Origin: CAMYMG01 sp038259455
GTDB lineage: Bacteria > Pseudomonadota > Alphaproteobacteria > Rhizobiales > Rhizobiaceae
Assembly: GCA_038259455.1 (NCBI GenBank)
Contig: JBBSOT010000017.1
Coordinates: 1 to 31,070, forward strand
DNA length: 31,070 bases
Direction of reading: 5' to 3'
Shown: positions 1 to 8,565 of the stretch, one piece after another
Numbering within the stretch: position 1 is the stretch's first letter
Layout of the letters: every line of letters begins with the position of its first letter
Notes under the pieces: model-generated
Told to the model about the DNA's origin: nothing
What the model saw: only the letters and a program-made list of their open reading frames with translations
The model's database searches: none
Translations under genes and position numbers: made by a program

Positions 1-696
1 ATTATCGTCGACTACTACGACATCAAGATCACCGATGCGGTCGGGCAGATCCAGCCGGTTGACGCTCTTCAGAGCTGCTACGTCGACAATCCGGTTGCAG
101 ACAATCCGATCTGTGCAGCAATTTCCCGTGATCCGGCTACGGGCTTTCTCGACGATGCGTTCGTCAATGATCGCAATCTTGGCGTTATCGAGCAGTCCGG
201 TATCGATATCGACGTCAATTACAGGATCGATCTCTCCTCGACCGGCTTTCTGAGCGGTCTGCGGCTCGGGTATCAGGGAACGATCGTGACCGACTACTCG
301 ATCCAGCGGAACCCTGTGCTTGATCCGGTCGATTGCAAAGGCACTTACGGCTTTGCCTGTTCTTCTGATGCCGTCAGCCTGGTTCAACCGGATTACCGCC
401 ACCGGGTGGCTGCGACCCTCGATGCGGACATGGGCCTGCTGCAGTTTGTGTGGCGGCGGATTGGCGAGGTCGAGAACGCCTCCAATCGCAGCGAGAAAAT
501 CGAAGCCTTCGACTATTTCGATCTCAACGCGCAGTTCGATACCGGCATCTATGATATGAAGATCAACGTTGGCATCAGAAACCTGTTCGACAAGAAGCCC
601 CCGCAGCCTGCCTCACCGGGTGCCTTCGGGACATATCCAGGGACCTATGACATTGTCGGACGGACCTTCGGCGCGTCAGCCAGCATCACGTTCTGA
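1..696 (+). CDS. TonB-dependent receptor, C-terminal part (5' end outside window)
   Basis: The reading frame is open from base 1 and ends at a TGA at 694-696, so this is the last ~231 residues of a longer protein. The translation has alternating beta-strand patterns of an outer-membrane barrel, a cysteine-pair loop (SCYVDNP...ICAAI) and a late NVGIRNLFDKKPP segment. It ends in a terminal phenylalanine (SASITF). All are typical of the C-terminal barrel of sphingomonad TonB-dependent receptors. Such receptors import glycans, siderophores or other nutrients across the outer membrane using TonB energy. The plug domain and TonB box lie outside the window, so the substrate cannot be read. It sits about 100 bp upstream of an SSS symporter, which would fit an outer/inner membrane uptake pair. 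An internal ATG at 286 is in the same frame and is not a separate gene. Confidence 0.9.
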   Translation: MIVDYYDIKITDAVGQIQPVDALQSCYVDNPVADNPICAAISRDPATGFLDDAFVNDRNLGVIEQSGIDIDVNYRIDLSSTGFLSGLRLGYQGTIVTDYSIQRNPVLDPVDCKGTYGFACSSDAVSLVQPDYRHRVAATLDADMGLLQFVWRRIGEVENASNRSEKIEAFDYFDLNAQFDTGIYDMKINVGIRNLFDKKPPQPASPGAFGTYPGTYDIVGRTFGASASITF

Positions 697-797
697 TTGC
701 ATTGACTTCGTGACCCGGCGGGCTCTCGTCCGCCGGGTCTCTACTTCCTGGCCGGAAGCGATCGAGCCGGATTATTTCCAAGGAGGGGTTGCTCCCC

Positions 798-2366
798 ATG
801 TCCATGATATCCGGTTTTGGCACCATCGACTGGGTGGTCGTCGCGGCCTATCTCCTCGGTAACGCGGCTCTTGGGTGGTATTTCTCCAAGCGGGGCGCCC
901 GGTCTGCCCGGGATTACTTCCTCGCCGATGGACAAATGCCGGGTTGGCTGATCGCATTCTCTGTCCTCGCAACCACCCAATCAGCCGCGACTTTCCTCGG
1001 GGGGCCGGATTACGGATACCGCGCTGATTACACCTATCTGGCCGGGTCGCTCGGCGCTGTTCTGTCGAGCATCGTCGTGGCCGTGGTTCTGCTGCCGCGC
1101 TTCTATGCGCTCAAGGTCACCACAGTCTACGAGTTGCTCGACCAGCGTTATGGCAAACTCGCGCTACGCAGCACCTCCGCGATGTATCTGGTCGGGAGGA
1201 TCTTCGCCAACGGGGCCCGCCTGTTCATGGCTGCCCTCGCCGTGGCTATGATCCTGTTTCTGCGGACAGACTTTTCGGCCATCGCGCTCGCAACCATTAT
1301 CATTGTCATCCTTGGTCTCGGACTTTCTCTCATGGGGGGATTGCGCTCGGTGATCGCTAGCGATGCCGTGCAACTCGTTGTCTATGCTGGGACGGCCGTT
1401 GTCGTTCTGATCGTTTTGTACATGCGGCTCGATCTGGAGTTCGCCGAGGTCCTCGCAGCGCTCGATGCACCGCCATCGGGTCCGAGCAAGTTGACAATTT
1501 TCGACTTTTCCTTCGCGCTGGATGATCCTTTCACCATCCCCGCCGCGTTCACCGGGCTGATGCTGCTGAATATCGGCAATTTTGGGCTCGATCAGGATAC
1601 GACCCAGCGTCTGCTGGCGGCCAAAAGCTCACGTCATGCAGGATGGGCGCTGTTCTGGTCTGCGATCGGCGCGCTGCCGATTATCTTCGTTTTTCTGAGC
1701 ATCGGACAATTGCTGCACCTGTTCTATGAGCGCGGCGACCTGACCGGGATTGCTGCGCCGGGCGCAGATCTGAAAAGCGTTACGATATTCATGCACTACA
1801 TTCTGACTGAGCTTCCTGACGGATTGCGAGGCCTTTGCGGAGCGGCCATCGTGGCCGCCGCCGTCTCCACGCTGACCTCTGGACTGAGCTCGATGAGCTC
1901 GGTCGTGGTGAGCGACTTTTATAAGCCTTGGGCCGGACCAATTTCTGACGAACGAACCGTTTTCGTGGGCCGCGTTTCCATGGTGTCGATTGCGATCATT
2001 CTCGGGCTGATGGCACTGGTGTGCTTCTACTGGCAGCGTGCCTCTGACCTCCCGTTGCTCGAGTTCGCATTGCAGGTGATGGTATTTGCCTATGCTGGTT
2101 TGCTGGGTGTATTCGCGGCCGCCGTCTTCACCAGCCGCGGTAGCGAAGCATCGATCGTTTGGGCGCTCATTATCGGCTTCGCTGCCACAGTGCTCGGCGA
2201 AGCTTCTGTGGGCGGCGCTGTCGGCGTCCCTGAAGGCGTAACGTCGCTCGCCTTCACCTGGAAGCTGTTAATCGGCTCTGCTCTGGCTTTTCTGGTTGCG
2301 ATCACCGGGAGCAGCAAAAGGACTGCCATCCAGACGCAAAATCGGGAGCAGGCAGCTGCGACATGA
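798..2366 (+). CDS. Sodium:solute symporter (SSS family) transporter
   Basis: About 522 residues with 13-14 hydrophobic segments. The early GTIDWVVVAAYLLGNAALGWYF helix, the loop containing ARSARDYFLADGQMPGW and the following TFLGGPDYGY stretch are hallmarks of the SSS (SLC5-like) family. These proteins take up sugars, amino or organic acids with Na+ across the inner membrane. The ATG at 798 is chosen because an AAGGAGG ribosome site at 780-786 sits 11 nt upstream. The in-frame TTG at 789 would be too close to it. The stop overlaps the start of the following phosphatase gene by 4 nt (ATGA), which implies translational coupling. The neighbouring GH84 remnant suggests an amino-sugar substrate, but that is inference only. 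Confidence 0.9.
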   Translation: MSMISGFGTIDWVVVAAYLLGNAALGWYFSKRGARSARDYFLADGQMPGWLIAFSVLATTQSAATFLGGPDYGYRADYTYLAGSLGAVLSSIVVAVVLLPRFYALKVTTVYELLDQRYGKLALRSTSAMYLVGRIFANGARLFMAALAVAMILFLRTDFSAIALATIIIVILGLGLSLMGGLRSVIASDAVQLVVYAGTAVVVLIVLYMRLDLEFAEVLAALDAPPSGPSKLTIFDFSFALDDPFTIPAAFTGLMLLNIGNFGLDQDTTQRLLAAKSSRHAGWALFWSAIGALPIIFVFLSIGQLLHLFYERGDLTGIAAPGADLKSVTIFMHYILTELPDGLRGLCGAAIVAAAVSTLTSGLSSMSSVVVSDFYKPWAGPISDERTVFVGRVSMVSIAIILGLMALVCFYWQRASDLPLLEFALQVMVFAYAGLLGVFAAAVFTSRGSEASIVWALIIGFAATVLGEASVGGAVGVPEGVTSLAFTWKLLIGSALAFLVAITGSSKRTAIQTQNREQAAAT

Positions 2367-3220
2367 TTCATGCAGTCACTGACAGCTCTTCATCTCTCGG
2401 GAACGAGGACCGGTTCGGCTATGCTGCCGACGCTGCCTGGGTGCTCGACGGCGCGACGGATATCTCAGGCATTAAGCTAGAAGGCCGTACTGCCGCCTGG
2501 TGGCTCGTCGAAGCCTATCAGGCCGAACTTCAAAACTGCGCAGGCCACGGCGGAGCCGAAGACCCCTTTGACCTTGTAACCCGGCTCGCTCTGGGGGCCA
2601 GGCAGCGGCTGCGCACGAGGTTTGACACGGCATCCCCGGCCATCACCACATTGCTCGAACAGGCATCAACCGCGCTCAGTCTTGTGCGCCGAGTCAATAG
2701 CAGCTGGAATGTAATCTCCTTTGCCGATTGTCCTGTGCTTTACCGCGATCCGCTCACAGGTCAGGTGAATATTGTTTGTAATGAAGGCTTCAGCGCTGTC
2801 GAGCGCCGTTACCGTGAGGCATTGAAGGAAGCGCAACTGCGCGAACCCGATGCAAGTTTGTCGCGCCTTTCCGAACTGACCCGGCCGTTCTTGAAGGAAA
2901 ACCGGGCGAGGATGAACACCGAGAAGGGCTATGCCATCGGTGCCATCCAACCTCCGCCGCGCGCACTAGTGCACCAGTATCGCTTGCCCGAATGCGTGGA
3001 AGCCTTTGTCATCCTTAGTGACGGGTTCTCGCGTTGGTACGATGTGTTTGGGCTTGGGTCGCCAGAAGAGCTATTCCAGCGGACCGCAGCAGGAGAGGCA
3101 TCGCAAGTTCTTGCAGAATTGCGTGCAGCCGGGCGCGACGACCCCGAAGGAAGACGGTTTCCTCGCTTCAAGACGCATGATGATGCCACATGTCTTTACG
3201 CCAAGGTCGACGCTCTGTGA
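2363..3220 (+). CDS. PPM/PP2C-type Ser/Thr phosphatase domain protein
   Basis: A 285-residue protein with the metal-binding signature of PPM (PP2C) phosphatases in the right order. An N-terminal GNEDRFG (N14-D16) is followed by WVLDGATD (D29, G30), a late ILSDGFSRW (D220, G221) and a terminal THDDATC (D273, D274). PPM enzymes remove phosphate from Ser/Thr using two Mn/Mg ions. No signal peptide is seen, so a cytoplasmic location is expected. The start overlaps the symporter stop (ATGA), and its own stop overlaps the GTG start of the GH84 remnant (GTGA). It is therefore embedded in a nutrient-uptake operon rather than beside a kinase. The substrate is unknown: it could be a phosphoprotein or, by analogy with the kinase-like folds in sugar operons, a small molecule. 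The family call is firm; the role is not. Confidence 0.8.
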   Translation: MIHAVTDSSSSLGNEDRFGYAADAAWVLDGATDISGIKLEGRTAAWWLVEAYQAELQNCAGHGGAEDPFDLVTRLALGARQRLRTRFDTASPAITTLLEQASTALSLVRRVNSSWNVISFADCPVLYRDPLTGQVNIVCNEGFSAVERRYREALKEAQLREPDASLSRLSELTRPFLKENRARMNTEKGYAIGAIQPPPRALVHQYRLPECVEAFVILSDGFSRWYDVFGLGSPEELFQRTAAGEASQVLAELRAAGRDDPEGRRFPRFKTHDDATCLYAKVDAL

Positions 3221-3720
3221 TTCACGGCGTCCTTTCCTCGCTCTGGCTGATTGAGGGGTTTTACGGTCCTCCTTGGCCTGACGCGGCCCGGCTCGCCAAT
3301 TATCGCCTCATTGGTAAGTGGGGATATGAAGGCGCAATCTACGCGCCCAAAGCAGACAGGAGCCTGCGAAGCGAATGGCGGCGGCGGTTTTCTCCAGAGG
3401 AACAGCTGCGATTAAGAGAGATGGCAAGCACTGCCACGGCGTCTGGGCTGAAGTTCGGTGTTGGCCTCAGACCTCGACCCCGCCGTTCATGAGCGGCGTC
3501 CTTGGAATGCCGGACTGAACGTGGGGCAGAGGCGCCTGTTGAAGCTTCGTGATATCTGGGCGATCCGCTTCTATCTCGACGAACACATACCAATATCGAA
3601 AACAACGTAAGGTACTTGGGAGTGGGCGTAGAAGATGCTCTAACCTCGTCCGACCGCACTGGAATCTGACTATCTGCCGGTCTTTGGTAGCATCAGAGGA
3701 CGACGATCGTCATCATGAAC
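3217..3720 (+). pseudogene. GH84 (beta-N-acetylglucosaminidase/O-GlcNAcase-like) remnant, frameshifted
   Basis: From GTG 3217 (overlapping the upstream TGA) the frame reads WLIEGFYGPPW (about residues 10-20), then GYEGAIYAPKAD and GLKFGVGL. These are the opening strands of the GH84 catalytic barrel. The frame breaks near 3470 and stops at 3490. Homology-like sequence resumes in the next frame: DLDPAVHERRPWN, then KLRDIWAIRFYLDEHIP, which resembles the family's FDDIP region. A stop follows at about 3607. A third degraded block near 3650-3710 (ESDYLPVFGS) also looks family-like. GH84 enzymes are normally several hundred residues, so most of the gene is missing or decayed. Intact homologues would cleave N-acetylglucosamine from glycans or proteins. 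At least two disruptions argue against a single sequencing error. Confidence 0.7.
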
Positions 3721-3727
3721 AAATGGC

Positions 3728-3769
3728 AGCTGAACCACTAACCGGCCTCGGCCGGTTAGTGGTTCAGCT
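3728..3769. repeat. Perfect 19-bp inverted repeat with CTCG loop
   Basis: The arm 3728-3746 is the exact reverse complement of 3751-3769, with a 4-nt CTCG loop. It lies 2 nt beyond the stop of the leftward kinase gene and downstream of the rightward GH84 remnant. A hairpin this strong could act as a bidirectional terminator or transcript stabiliser, though no clear U-tract follows on either side. The right arm contains GCCGGTTAGT followed by TTCAG, which also occurs at the IS200-like element end at 26237-26253. It may therefore be a REP-like or IS-derived palindrome. Confidence 0.85.
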
Positions 3770-3771
3770 CA

Positions 3772-5157
3772 TTAAATCTGTCTCTTTTCCCAGCATAGTC
3801 GATAGTCGTGCGCCAATGAAATCAGCTCACTTTTGAATTTTGGGCTATGCGAGCTAATCTCGTCATATCCAGGTTTCTGAAACACACGGTCTATCGGATT
3901 TCCACTACCATTTATGATGGGAAACCGAACTAAGGTATTCGGAGCAAACAGTCGCATTGCTGCTATAAATACCGGATCCGATGCGAACCGTCCGAGGACT
4001 ACGACACGGTCTGCTTCACCAAGCTTTTGCAGACAATCCAGCGTAACCAACACCAAATGACATGTCGCCGCCGCCTTGACAGCCTTCTGACCGTCATCGG
4101 CATGCGGGTTTTGAGCCGCGTCAGCTTTGAAACTCGTGCTGCGAACGTTTCCGGGTGGCATGAAGATCAGCTGGTTCTCAAGCACCCAACTGAGGTCCTC
4201 AATCTCAGCTGGATCACCGGAGGCAGCGACTTTCTCGATCAAGCGTCCGCCCATGAAGCGCATCGTACTCATTTCCCGGTGATCGATACTCATTGTCCGT
4301 GCGCTATTCTTCACTGGCTCATCAGCACTCTGGGCAGACGCGATCCTGCTCAGCACGAACCATGTCCCCGTCGTCAGAATGACTGTGCCATTCTCATCGG
4401 CTCCAAGGTGGGGGGCAATTTCGATGCTGCTGTCATGCCCGCCTGCTAGAATTGCTACATCGCGGTTAACGCCGCATTCTTGGGCTATATCGGGTCTGAT
4501 GCATCCGATCACGCGTTCAGCATTAGCGAACGCTGGGAACAATGCTGACCACTCCTGTTGTTCAACTAGGGTAGAGAACTGGCCGGCATGAGGGTTCCAG
4601 AGATCGGTGTGACAGCCCATTGCACTGACTTCGTTGCATAACTTCCCAGACAGACGGAAGGAGAAATATTGTGCCAATGGGACAATAGCATCGATTTGTG
4701 CGAATTCACTAGTGTGCCTTTCAGCCAGATAGAACAGTTGCTTCGCCCCATTGAGCATTCCGGGCATCTCAGGACTGCCGGTCTCAGAGAACTGGGGCCG
4801 TATGGCTCGATAGGCCTGATTGACATGGTTCGGAGGATCGAACTCGTAATCCATCACCGGCAGACAAAGTTCGCCAGAATTCAAGGCCGCAAATGCAGCA
4901 CCATGAGCGACAGGCAGAATAGCGGTAATCCTGTCTTTATCGGGGAGTAGCGAGGCAGTCTTCATGAACCATTCGAACACCTTTTCGACATCGATCGCAG
5001 GATAGGATGGGCCCCTACACGTCGGGCTGGCGATCTGCCCAACGCACTCGTCATTACCGCGCTTCGTCATCCGAACCAGCTTGGTATGCGTCTTGCCGAT
5101 ATCGAGTTTGAGCAGATCACCTGCACAAGCATATTGATCAATTTCGTTCATAACCAT
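3772..5157 (-). CDS. rhaK: FGGY-family carbohydrate kinase, probable L-rhamnulokinase
   Basis: A 461-residue protein, normal length for FGGY kinases. The N-terminal phosphate-binding strand reads LLKLDIGKTHTKLV. The mid-protein ILAGGHDSS corresponds to the catalytic GGHD region, followed by a TTGTWFVLSR phosphate loop and a C-terminal VVVLGRFASDPVF segment. In this pathway it would phosphorylate L-rhamnulose to L-rhamnulose-1-phosphate in the cytoplasm. The substrate is inferred from its divergent position next to the aldolase and isomerase genes. Sequence alone does not separate rhamnulokinase from fuculo- or other FGGY kinases. Start ATG is taken at 5157, with a second ATG at 5151; neither has a convincing ribosome site. 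Only 49 nt separate it from the aldolase start, so the two promoters must overlap or be jointly controlled. Confidence 0.8.
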   Translation of the reverse strand: MVMNEIDQYACAGDLLKLDIGKTHTKLVRMTKRGNDECVGQIASPTCRGPSYPAIDVEKVFEWFMKTASLLPDKDRITAILPVAHGAAFAALNSGELCLPVMDYEFDPPNHVNQAYRAIRPQFSETGSPEMPGMLNGAKQLFYLAERHTSEFAQIDAIVPLAQYFSFRLSGKLCNEVSAMGCHTDLWNPHAGQFSTLVEQQEWSALFPAFANAERVIGCIRPDIAQECGVNRDVAILAGGHDSSIEIAPHLGADENGTVILTTGTWFVLSRIASAQSADEPVKNSARTMSIDHREMSTMRFMGGRLIEKVAASGDPAEIEDLSWVLENQLIFMPPGNVRSTSFKADAAQNPHADDGQKAVKAAATCHLVLVTLDCLQKLGEADRVVVLGRFASDPVFIAAMRLFAPNTLVRFPIINGSGNPIDRVFQKPGYDEISSHSPKFKSELISLAHDYRLCWEKRQI

Positions 5158-5162
5158 ACAAC

Positions 5163-5180
5163 AACGATCAAAATCAAACT
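5163..5180. promoter_or_regulatory. Candidate DeoR-type operator between rhaK and rhaD
   Basis: Read on the minus strand, this AT-rich gap contains TTTGATT followed by TTGATCGTT. Both TTTGATT and TGATCGTT recur upstream of the TonB receptor at 11937-11968. It lies between two divergent genes of the pathway, where a shared operator would be expected. The assignment to the local DeoR regulator is inference. Confidence 0.4.
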
Positions 5181-5206
5181 TGTCAATCCGAAGGGACAGA
5201 CTTAGC

Positions 5207-7282
5207 GTGCCTTATCATCCCACACCGCTCCCTCTCCCACACAATCAGTGGAATGACGATGTTGCCAGGTCACTTGGCGACGCGAAACTGCTTCTCTACC
5301 GCTCCAATCTCCTCGGGTCCGATCTCGGGATCACCAATTTCGGCGGTGGCAACACATCGGCGAAGCTAGTCGAAACGGACCCCCTTTCTGGTGAACCGGT
5401 GGACGTGCTTTGGGTGAAAGGGTCTGGCGGTGATCTCGGCTCGATGAAGCTGGATGGGTTTGCCACCCTCTATCTCGATCGCCTTCGTCAACTCGAACTG
5501 GCCTATTGTGGCTTGGATCGGGAGGACGAGATGGTCGCCATGCTCCCACATTGCACCTTCGACCTGAATGCGCGCGCAGCCAGCATCGACACACCGCTGC
5601 ATACGTTTTTGGAAGCCAAGCATATTGACCATGTGCACCCCGACGCGGTGATTGCAATAGCTGCGACGCGAGACAGCGAGCGATTAACACACGAAGTCTT
5701 CGGCGACGAAGTGGGGTGGTTACCCTGGCAACGACCCGGGTTCGACCTTGGACTGCGATTGCGTGATCTTGCAAAGGACCGACCCAATATCCGTGGCGTG
5801 GTGCTTGCCGGACATGGGTTGTTCAGTTGGGCGGAAAATGCGAAGGATTGCTACGCGATTACGATCGAACTGGTGGCCAAAGCGGCCCGCTATGTGAATT
5901 CCCATCTCGAAGAAACAACCCCATTCGGAAAGCCAGTGCATGACGTCTTATCCGATGAGGCAGCAGAAGCCGAAGCCGCGTCTCTGATGCCTGCTTTACG
6001 CGCGGCCGTGTCATCAGACGGTGTTTCGAAGGTAGGACATATCGATCGCAGCGACGAGGTGATGGAATTCGTTTCGTCCGAGCGACTGGCAGAACTCGCG
6101 AATCTTGGAACCTCCTGTCCAGACCACTTTCTAAGAACCAAAATCAAACCACTGGTCCTATCGGACGGCGCGGACCTCGATCAGGCTTTGGCGGACTATC
6201 GTAAGGACTATTCTGGATATTATGAGCGCAACTTTGTCGCGGATAGTCCAGCGATCCGCGGTGCAGAGCCAGTTATCGTGTTAAAGCCGGGTCTCGGCAT
6301 GATGAGCTTTGCCAAAGATAAGATTACCGCCCGGATCGCGGGCGAGTTTTACCGCAACGCGATCAACGTAATGCGCGGCGCGGAGGCGATCGGCACATAC
6401 GCCGCGCTGCCTGAAAACGAAGCGTTCGCGATCGAGTACTGGGCGCTCGAGGAAGCCAAATTGCAGCGAATGCCCGCTCCCAAGGAGCTGGCAGGGCGCA
6501 TAGCACTAATTACAGGGGCTGCAGGCGGAATAGGGTTTGCGACGGCACAGCGACTGGCCTCTGACGGCGCCTGCATAATGTTGACCGATATCGACAAAGA
6601 GCGACTGGAAGAAGCCCGGGCTGTGCTGGCTGCAAATCATAATGATGACGTCATTCGCGCAACCATAATGGACGTGACCGACGAAGTGTCCGTCCAATCC
6701 GCCTTCGACCACACGGCGCTAACTTTTGGGGGCGTCGACATCGTTGTTGCAAATGCCGGGATCGCATCGGCCGCTCCGTTCGAAGAAACAAGTGTCGATC
6801 TATGGCGCCGGAACCAGTCGGTCTTGGCTGAAGGATATTTCCTTACCGCGCGTGCGGCTTTTCCGCTGATGAGACAAATGGGGGGCGGCAACATCGTGTT
6901 CGTAGGTTCGAAGAATGGTCTGGTGCCTTCTAAAGGAGCGTCAGCCTATGCGTCCGCCAAGGCCGCCGCACTTCATCTGGCGCGCAATCTGGCGCTGGAA
7001 GGGGCAGAGCACGGCATCAGGGTGAATACCGTCAATCCGGACGCGGTGCTGGAAGGATCGCAGATCTGGGACGGTGCATGGCGGCAGGAACGGGCAGCGG
7101 CATACGGGCTCGAAGATAATGAGCTAGAAGGCCATTACCGGGATCGTTCGCTTCTTAAGCGATCGGTACTCCCTTCCGATGTTGCCGAGGCCGTATCTTT
7201 CTTTGCTGGCGAACGGTCGGCCAAATCGACCGGCAACATCCTTAACGTCGATGCTGGCAATGCAGGTGCTTTTACGCGATGA
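5207..7282 (+). CDS. rhaD: Bifunctional rhamnulose-1-phosphate aldolase / short-chain (lactaldehyde) dehydrogenase
   Basis: About 691 residues with two domains. Residues ~20-400 form a class II aldolase: phosphate-binding NFGGGNTSAK near 44-53 and zinc-ligand candidates H142, H144 (HVHPDA) and H203 (AGHGLF). Residues ~425-690 form an SDR with the NAD site TGAAGGIG and catalytic YASAK (Y581, K585). The aldolase splits L-rhamnulose-1-phosphate into dihydroxyacetone phosphate and L-lactaldehyde. In this fused family the SDR is thought to oxidise lactaldehyde to L-lactate. The GTG at 5207 is chosen because an AAGGGA site at 5191-5196 lies 10 nt upstream; a TTG at 5180 is in frame but has no site. 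The stop overlaps the isomerase start (ATGA). Confidence 0.92.
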   Translation: MPYHPTPLPLPHNQWNDDVARSLGDAKLLLYRSNLLGSDLGITNFGGGNTSAKLVETDPLSGEPVDVLWVKGSGGDLGSMKLDGFATLYLDRLRQLELAYCGLDREDEMVAMLPHCTFDLNARAASIDTPLHTFLEAKHIDHVHPDAVIAIAATRDSERLTHEVFGDEVGWLPWQRPGFDLGLRLRDLAKDRPNIRGVVLAGHGLFSWAENAKDCYAITIELVAKAARYVNSHLEETTPFGKPVHDVLSDEAAEAEAASLMPALRAAVSSDGVSKVGHIDRSDEVMEFVSSERLAELANLGTSCPDHFLRTKIKPLVLSDGADLDQALADYRKDYSGYYERNFVADSPAIRGAEPVIVLKPGLGMMSFAKDKITARIAGEFYRNAINVMRGAEAIGTYAALPENEAFAIEYWALEEAKLQRMPAPKELAGRIALITGAAGGIGFATAQRLASDGACIMLTDIDKERLEEARAVLAANHNDDVIRATIMDVTDEVSVQSAFDHTALTFGGVDIVVANAGIASAAPFEETSVDLWRRNQSVLAEGYFLTARAAFPLMRQMGGGNIVFVGSKNGLVPSKGASAYASAKAAALHLARNLALEGAEHGIRVNTVNPDAVLEGSQIWDGAWRQERAAAYGLEDNELEGHYRDRSLLKRSVLPSDVAEAVSFFAGERSAKSTGNILNVDAGNAGAFTR

Positions 7283-8565
7283 ACAACGCAATATCCGAAG
7301 CAATCACGAAAACGAATGGATCTGCTGTGGCAGATCACGAAGTTCGGTTGGACGGATTGAGCAAATTTGTCGACGTCAACGATACCATCGACAAACTGGC
7401 TGCCTTCGAGGTTGCTGTGCCGACCTGGGGCGTCGGGACAGGAGGAACGCGGTTCGCCCGTTTTCCGATCCCTGGCGAGCCGACCAGCATATTCGACAAA
7501 ATCGACGATTGCGGGGTCATCCAGGAGCTGGTGACCTGCTGTCCGCGCATGTCTCCCCATTTCCCATGGGACCATGTGAAGGATTACAACGAACTGCGCG
7601 ATCACGCCGCCGCCCGAAGCCTTGGCTTCGATGCGGTCAATTCCAACACCTTTCAGGACCAGGCGAGGCAGCAACACAGCTATCGCCATGGCAGCCTGAC
7701 CCATAGCGAAGCGGCAGTTCGCGATCAGGCCATCGCCCACAATATCGAGTGCATCGAAGTCGGCAAGGTTTTGGGAAGCAGCGCGCTGACGGTTTGGATC
7801 GGTGATGGCAGCAATTATCCGGGACAGAGCGATATGGCCCGCAGCTTCGACCGATATCTGGATAGCGCGCGCGCAATCTACGCAGCGTTGCCGGATGACT
7901 GGACCATGCTTATCGAGCATAAGCTCTTCGAACCGGCATTCTATTCGACTGTCATTCAGGATTGGGGTTCAAGCTACCTTGCGGCAATGGCTCTGGGGCC
8001 AAAAGCGGCTTGTTTGGTCGATCTGGGTCATCATGCGCCGAGCGTAAACATCGAGATGATTGTTGCGCGCTTGGCATGGGCTGGAAAGCTGGGCGGGTTT
8101 CACTTCAACGACAGTAAATATGGAGATGACGACCTCGACAGTGGGAGCATCCAACCGTTCCAGCTGTTCCTCGTGTTCAACGAACTGGTCGAGGCATCAG
8201 CTCGGGCTGAAAGGAAGGGCACGGTGGGTTTCGCGCCTGCTTACATGCTCGATCAATCGCACAACATCACCGATCCGATCGAAAGCCTGACGGTGAGCGC
8301 GGACGCGCTGCAATGTGCTTACACGCGCGCATTGCTGGTGGATCGCGCTGGCCTGCATGAGGCGCAGGATGCAAACGACGTGATAAGCGCCCGTGCGTTC
8401 CTGCAGGATGCATATCAGACAGACGTACGCCCGTTGGTCGCAGAGGCTCGAAGACGGCGGGGCGGAGCCATCGATCCGATCGCCGCCTACCGGGCCAGCG
8501 GATATAGAAACACAGTCGCAAAAACGCGCAAACCATTTGCAATCGGGTCAGGAGGGATAGTGTGA
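7279..8565 (+). CDS. rhaI: L-rhamnose isomerase (RhaI type)
   Basis: 428 residues, the normal length for the Pseudomonas-type L-rhamnose isomerase, a metal-dependent TIM barrel converting L-rhamnose to L-rhamnulose. Metal and catalytic positions are recognisable. They are E213 (IEHKLFEP), D248 and H251 (DLGHHAP), H275 (GFHFND), and D283 and D285 in the YGDDD stretch. From memory these line up, at a constant offset of six, with the ligands of the P. stutzeri enzyme. The gene overlaps the aldolase stop by 4 nt and runs into the rhamnosidase start (TGATG), so it is the middle gene of a tightly coupled operon. No signal peptide is present, so the enzyme is cytoplasmic. Confidence 0.92.
   Translation: MNNAISEAITKTNGSAVADHEVRLDGLSKFVDVNDTIDKLAAFEVAVPTWGVGTGGTRFARFPIPGEPTSIFDKIDDCGVIQELVTCCPRMSPHFPWDHVKDYNELRDHAAARSLGFDAVNSNTFQDQARQQHSYRHGSLTHSEAAVRDQAIAHNIECIEVGKVLGSSALTVWIGDGSNYPGQSDMARSFDRYLDSARAIYAALPDDWTMLIEHKLFEPAFYSTVIQDWGSSYLAAMALGPKAACLVDLGHHAPSVNIEMIVARLAWAGKLGGFHFNDSKYGDDDLDSGSIQPFQLFLVFNELVEASARAERKGTVGFAPAYMLDQSHNITDPIESLTVSADALQCAYTRALLVDRAGLHEAQDANDVISARAFLQDAYQTDVRPLVAEARRRRGGAIDPIAAYRASGYRNTVAKTRKPFAIGSGGIV

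Noticed and set aside
286..696. Separate 136-residue gene starting at ATG 286
   Set aside because: The same frame is open back to base 1 with receptor-like sequence, so it is the end of a longer TonB-dependent receptor.
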